Part shown: one piece after another, positions 5,163 through 5,697 of the stretch
Layout of the letters: every line of letters begins with the position of its first letter
Numbering within the stretch: the first letter of the stretch is position 1
Origin: Selenomonadaceae bacterium
GTDB taxonomy: Bacteria > Bacillota > Negativicutes > Selenomonadales > Selenomonadaceae
NCBI GenBank assembly: GCA_017529085.1
Contig: JAFXOC010000399.1
Location: 1 to 5,697, forward strand
Direction: 5' to 3'
DNA: 5,697 nt
Notes under the pieces: model-generated
The model's input: the letters and a program-made list of their open reading frames with translations, nothing else
Told to the model about the DNA's origin: nothing
The model's database searches: none
Made by a program: the position numbers and the translations under genes

Positions 5163-5697
5163 CTAATCGTCCTCCGCAAGCCAAGTCTTAATAAGCATAG
5201 CAACTTCTGCAGGTCTGGCATCGATGAGTTCCATGAGACGCTGTTTCTCGTTGAGCGCCTTCTGCTCTTCTTCGGTAAGCTCTTCTTCCTCCACCTGACC
5301 GGCTTCGATAAGAGCCGCTCTCTCTTCCGCCAAACGACGCTCCTCCGCTTCTTTCTCGAGACGAATACGCTCTCTCTCCGCAGCTTCCGCAGCGAGACGC
5401 TTCCTTCTCTTGATGTAGAAGTAGAGTCCCACAAGCGCAAGAATAAGGAGTATACCGCCAATGATAGCGTAGAATATACGATCCTGACGTTCTTGTTCCG
5501 CTCTCTCAAGCGCGGCGCGTCTGTCGGCAGCTTCGGTGCTAAACGGCAAAGGCTCAACCGAAATCGTATCGCCACGTTCCGTATTAATGCCCGCGGCAGA
5601 ACTTACGGAACGCAAAATGCTGTCTTGCTGCGCAGGCGTTACATCATCGTTTACCAAGACCGCAACCGTCAATCTGCGAATAGACCCGGGCGCTGCA
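5163..5697 (-). CDS. fliF: Flagellar MS-ring protein FliF, C-terminal part (5' end outside window)
   Basis: The frame is open through the right edge, so only the last 177 or so residues are present; the complete protein is usually over 500 aa. The first visible residues, PGSIRRLTVAVLVND, are the conserved end of the periplasmic ring-building region, so the Leu codon TTG at 5672 is internal and not a start. The second membrane helix (FYAIIGGILLILALVGLYFY) lies at about 5412-5477 and is followed by RRKR. A long charged cytoplasmic helix comes next (repeated Glu/Arg/Ala). The final ARPAEVAMLIKTWLAEDD is the FliG-binding tail typical of FliF. The ring is the base on which the C-ring and export gate assemble. 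It is co-transcribed and almost contiguous with fliG. Confidence 0.97.
   Translation of the reverse strand, partial: AAPGSIRRLTVAVLVNDDVTPAQQDSILRSVSSAAGINTERGDTISVEPLPFSTEAADRRAALERAEQERQDRIFYAIIGGILLILALVGLYFYIKRRKRLAAEAAERERIRLEKEAEERRLAEERAALIEAGQVEEEELTEEEQKALNEKQRLMELIDARPAEVAMLIKTWLAEDD

Noticed and set aside
5161..5184. Upstream TTG start for fliG inside fliF
   Set aside because: It would add MACGGRLV, encoded by the fliF end and ribosome site; the ATG at 5160 has GGAGG upstream and gives the normal length.
5153..5575. Second minus-strand frame overlapping the end of fliF
   Set aside because: It is an out-of-frame, Arg/Ser-rich reading of the fliF coiled-coil region; the fliF frame carries the membrane helix and the FliG-binding tail.
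5670..5672. TTG at 5672 as the start of the rightmost gene
   Set aside because: The frame continues to the window edge and the preceding residues (PGSIRR) are conserved FliF sequence, so this codon is an internal Leu.

Overview
The window is a piece of a bacterial flagellar assembly operon. All genes lie on the minus strand and read from right to left: fliF (3' part only), fliG, fliH, fliI, fliJ, a soluble lytic transglycosylase, and the start of a membrane-anchored MgtE_N/MotE (YlxF-like) protein that runs off the left edge. The order fliF-G-H-I-J followed by a ylxF-like gene matches the fla/che operon of Firmicutes. Placing a lytic transglycosylase between fliJ and the ylxF-like gene is what I would expect of the double-membraned Negativicutes (Selenomonas and relatives). 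That lineage call is inference from gene order and protein style. There is no rRNA or other marker in the window.

Right half (5697 to 3348): the FliF C-terminus with its second membrane helix and FliG-binding tail, then the rotor protein FliG, then FliH. These genes are packed very tightly: a 2-nt gap between fliF and fliG, and an 8-nt overlap between fliG and fliH, where fliH probably starts at TTG. FliH overlaps fliI by 4 nt (ATGA). Middle (3351 to 1416): the export ATPase FliI and its coiled-coil stalk FliJ. Together with FliH they form the ATPase complex of the flagellar type III export gate. Left (1404 to 1): a lytic transglycosylase without a signal peptide, and the partial YlxF/MotE-like protein.

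The compact operon is broken twice. The 169-nt fliI-fliJ gap holds a perfect 27-bp inverted repeat of pure purine/pyrimidine arms, followed by a third arm that is a perfect 23-nt mirror image of the second. This is the arrangement expected for an intramolecular triple helix, in DNA or in the mRNA. The 219-nt gap between the transglycosylase and the ylxF-like gene holds two GC-rich hairpins with matching ends. One sits inside an 89-bp MITE-like unit with terminal inverted repeats and possible TTTA target duplications, and an outer 13-bp inverted repeat brackets the whole set. Neither gap has a canonical intrinsic terminator or a convincing promoter, so transcription of the operon probably starts upstream of the window and reads through.

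The proteins are ordinary members of known families. The undescribed part of the window is in the two non-coding gaps, and to a lesser degree in the signal-less transglycosylase, which may be exported through the flagellar apparatus itself.
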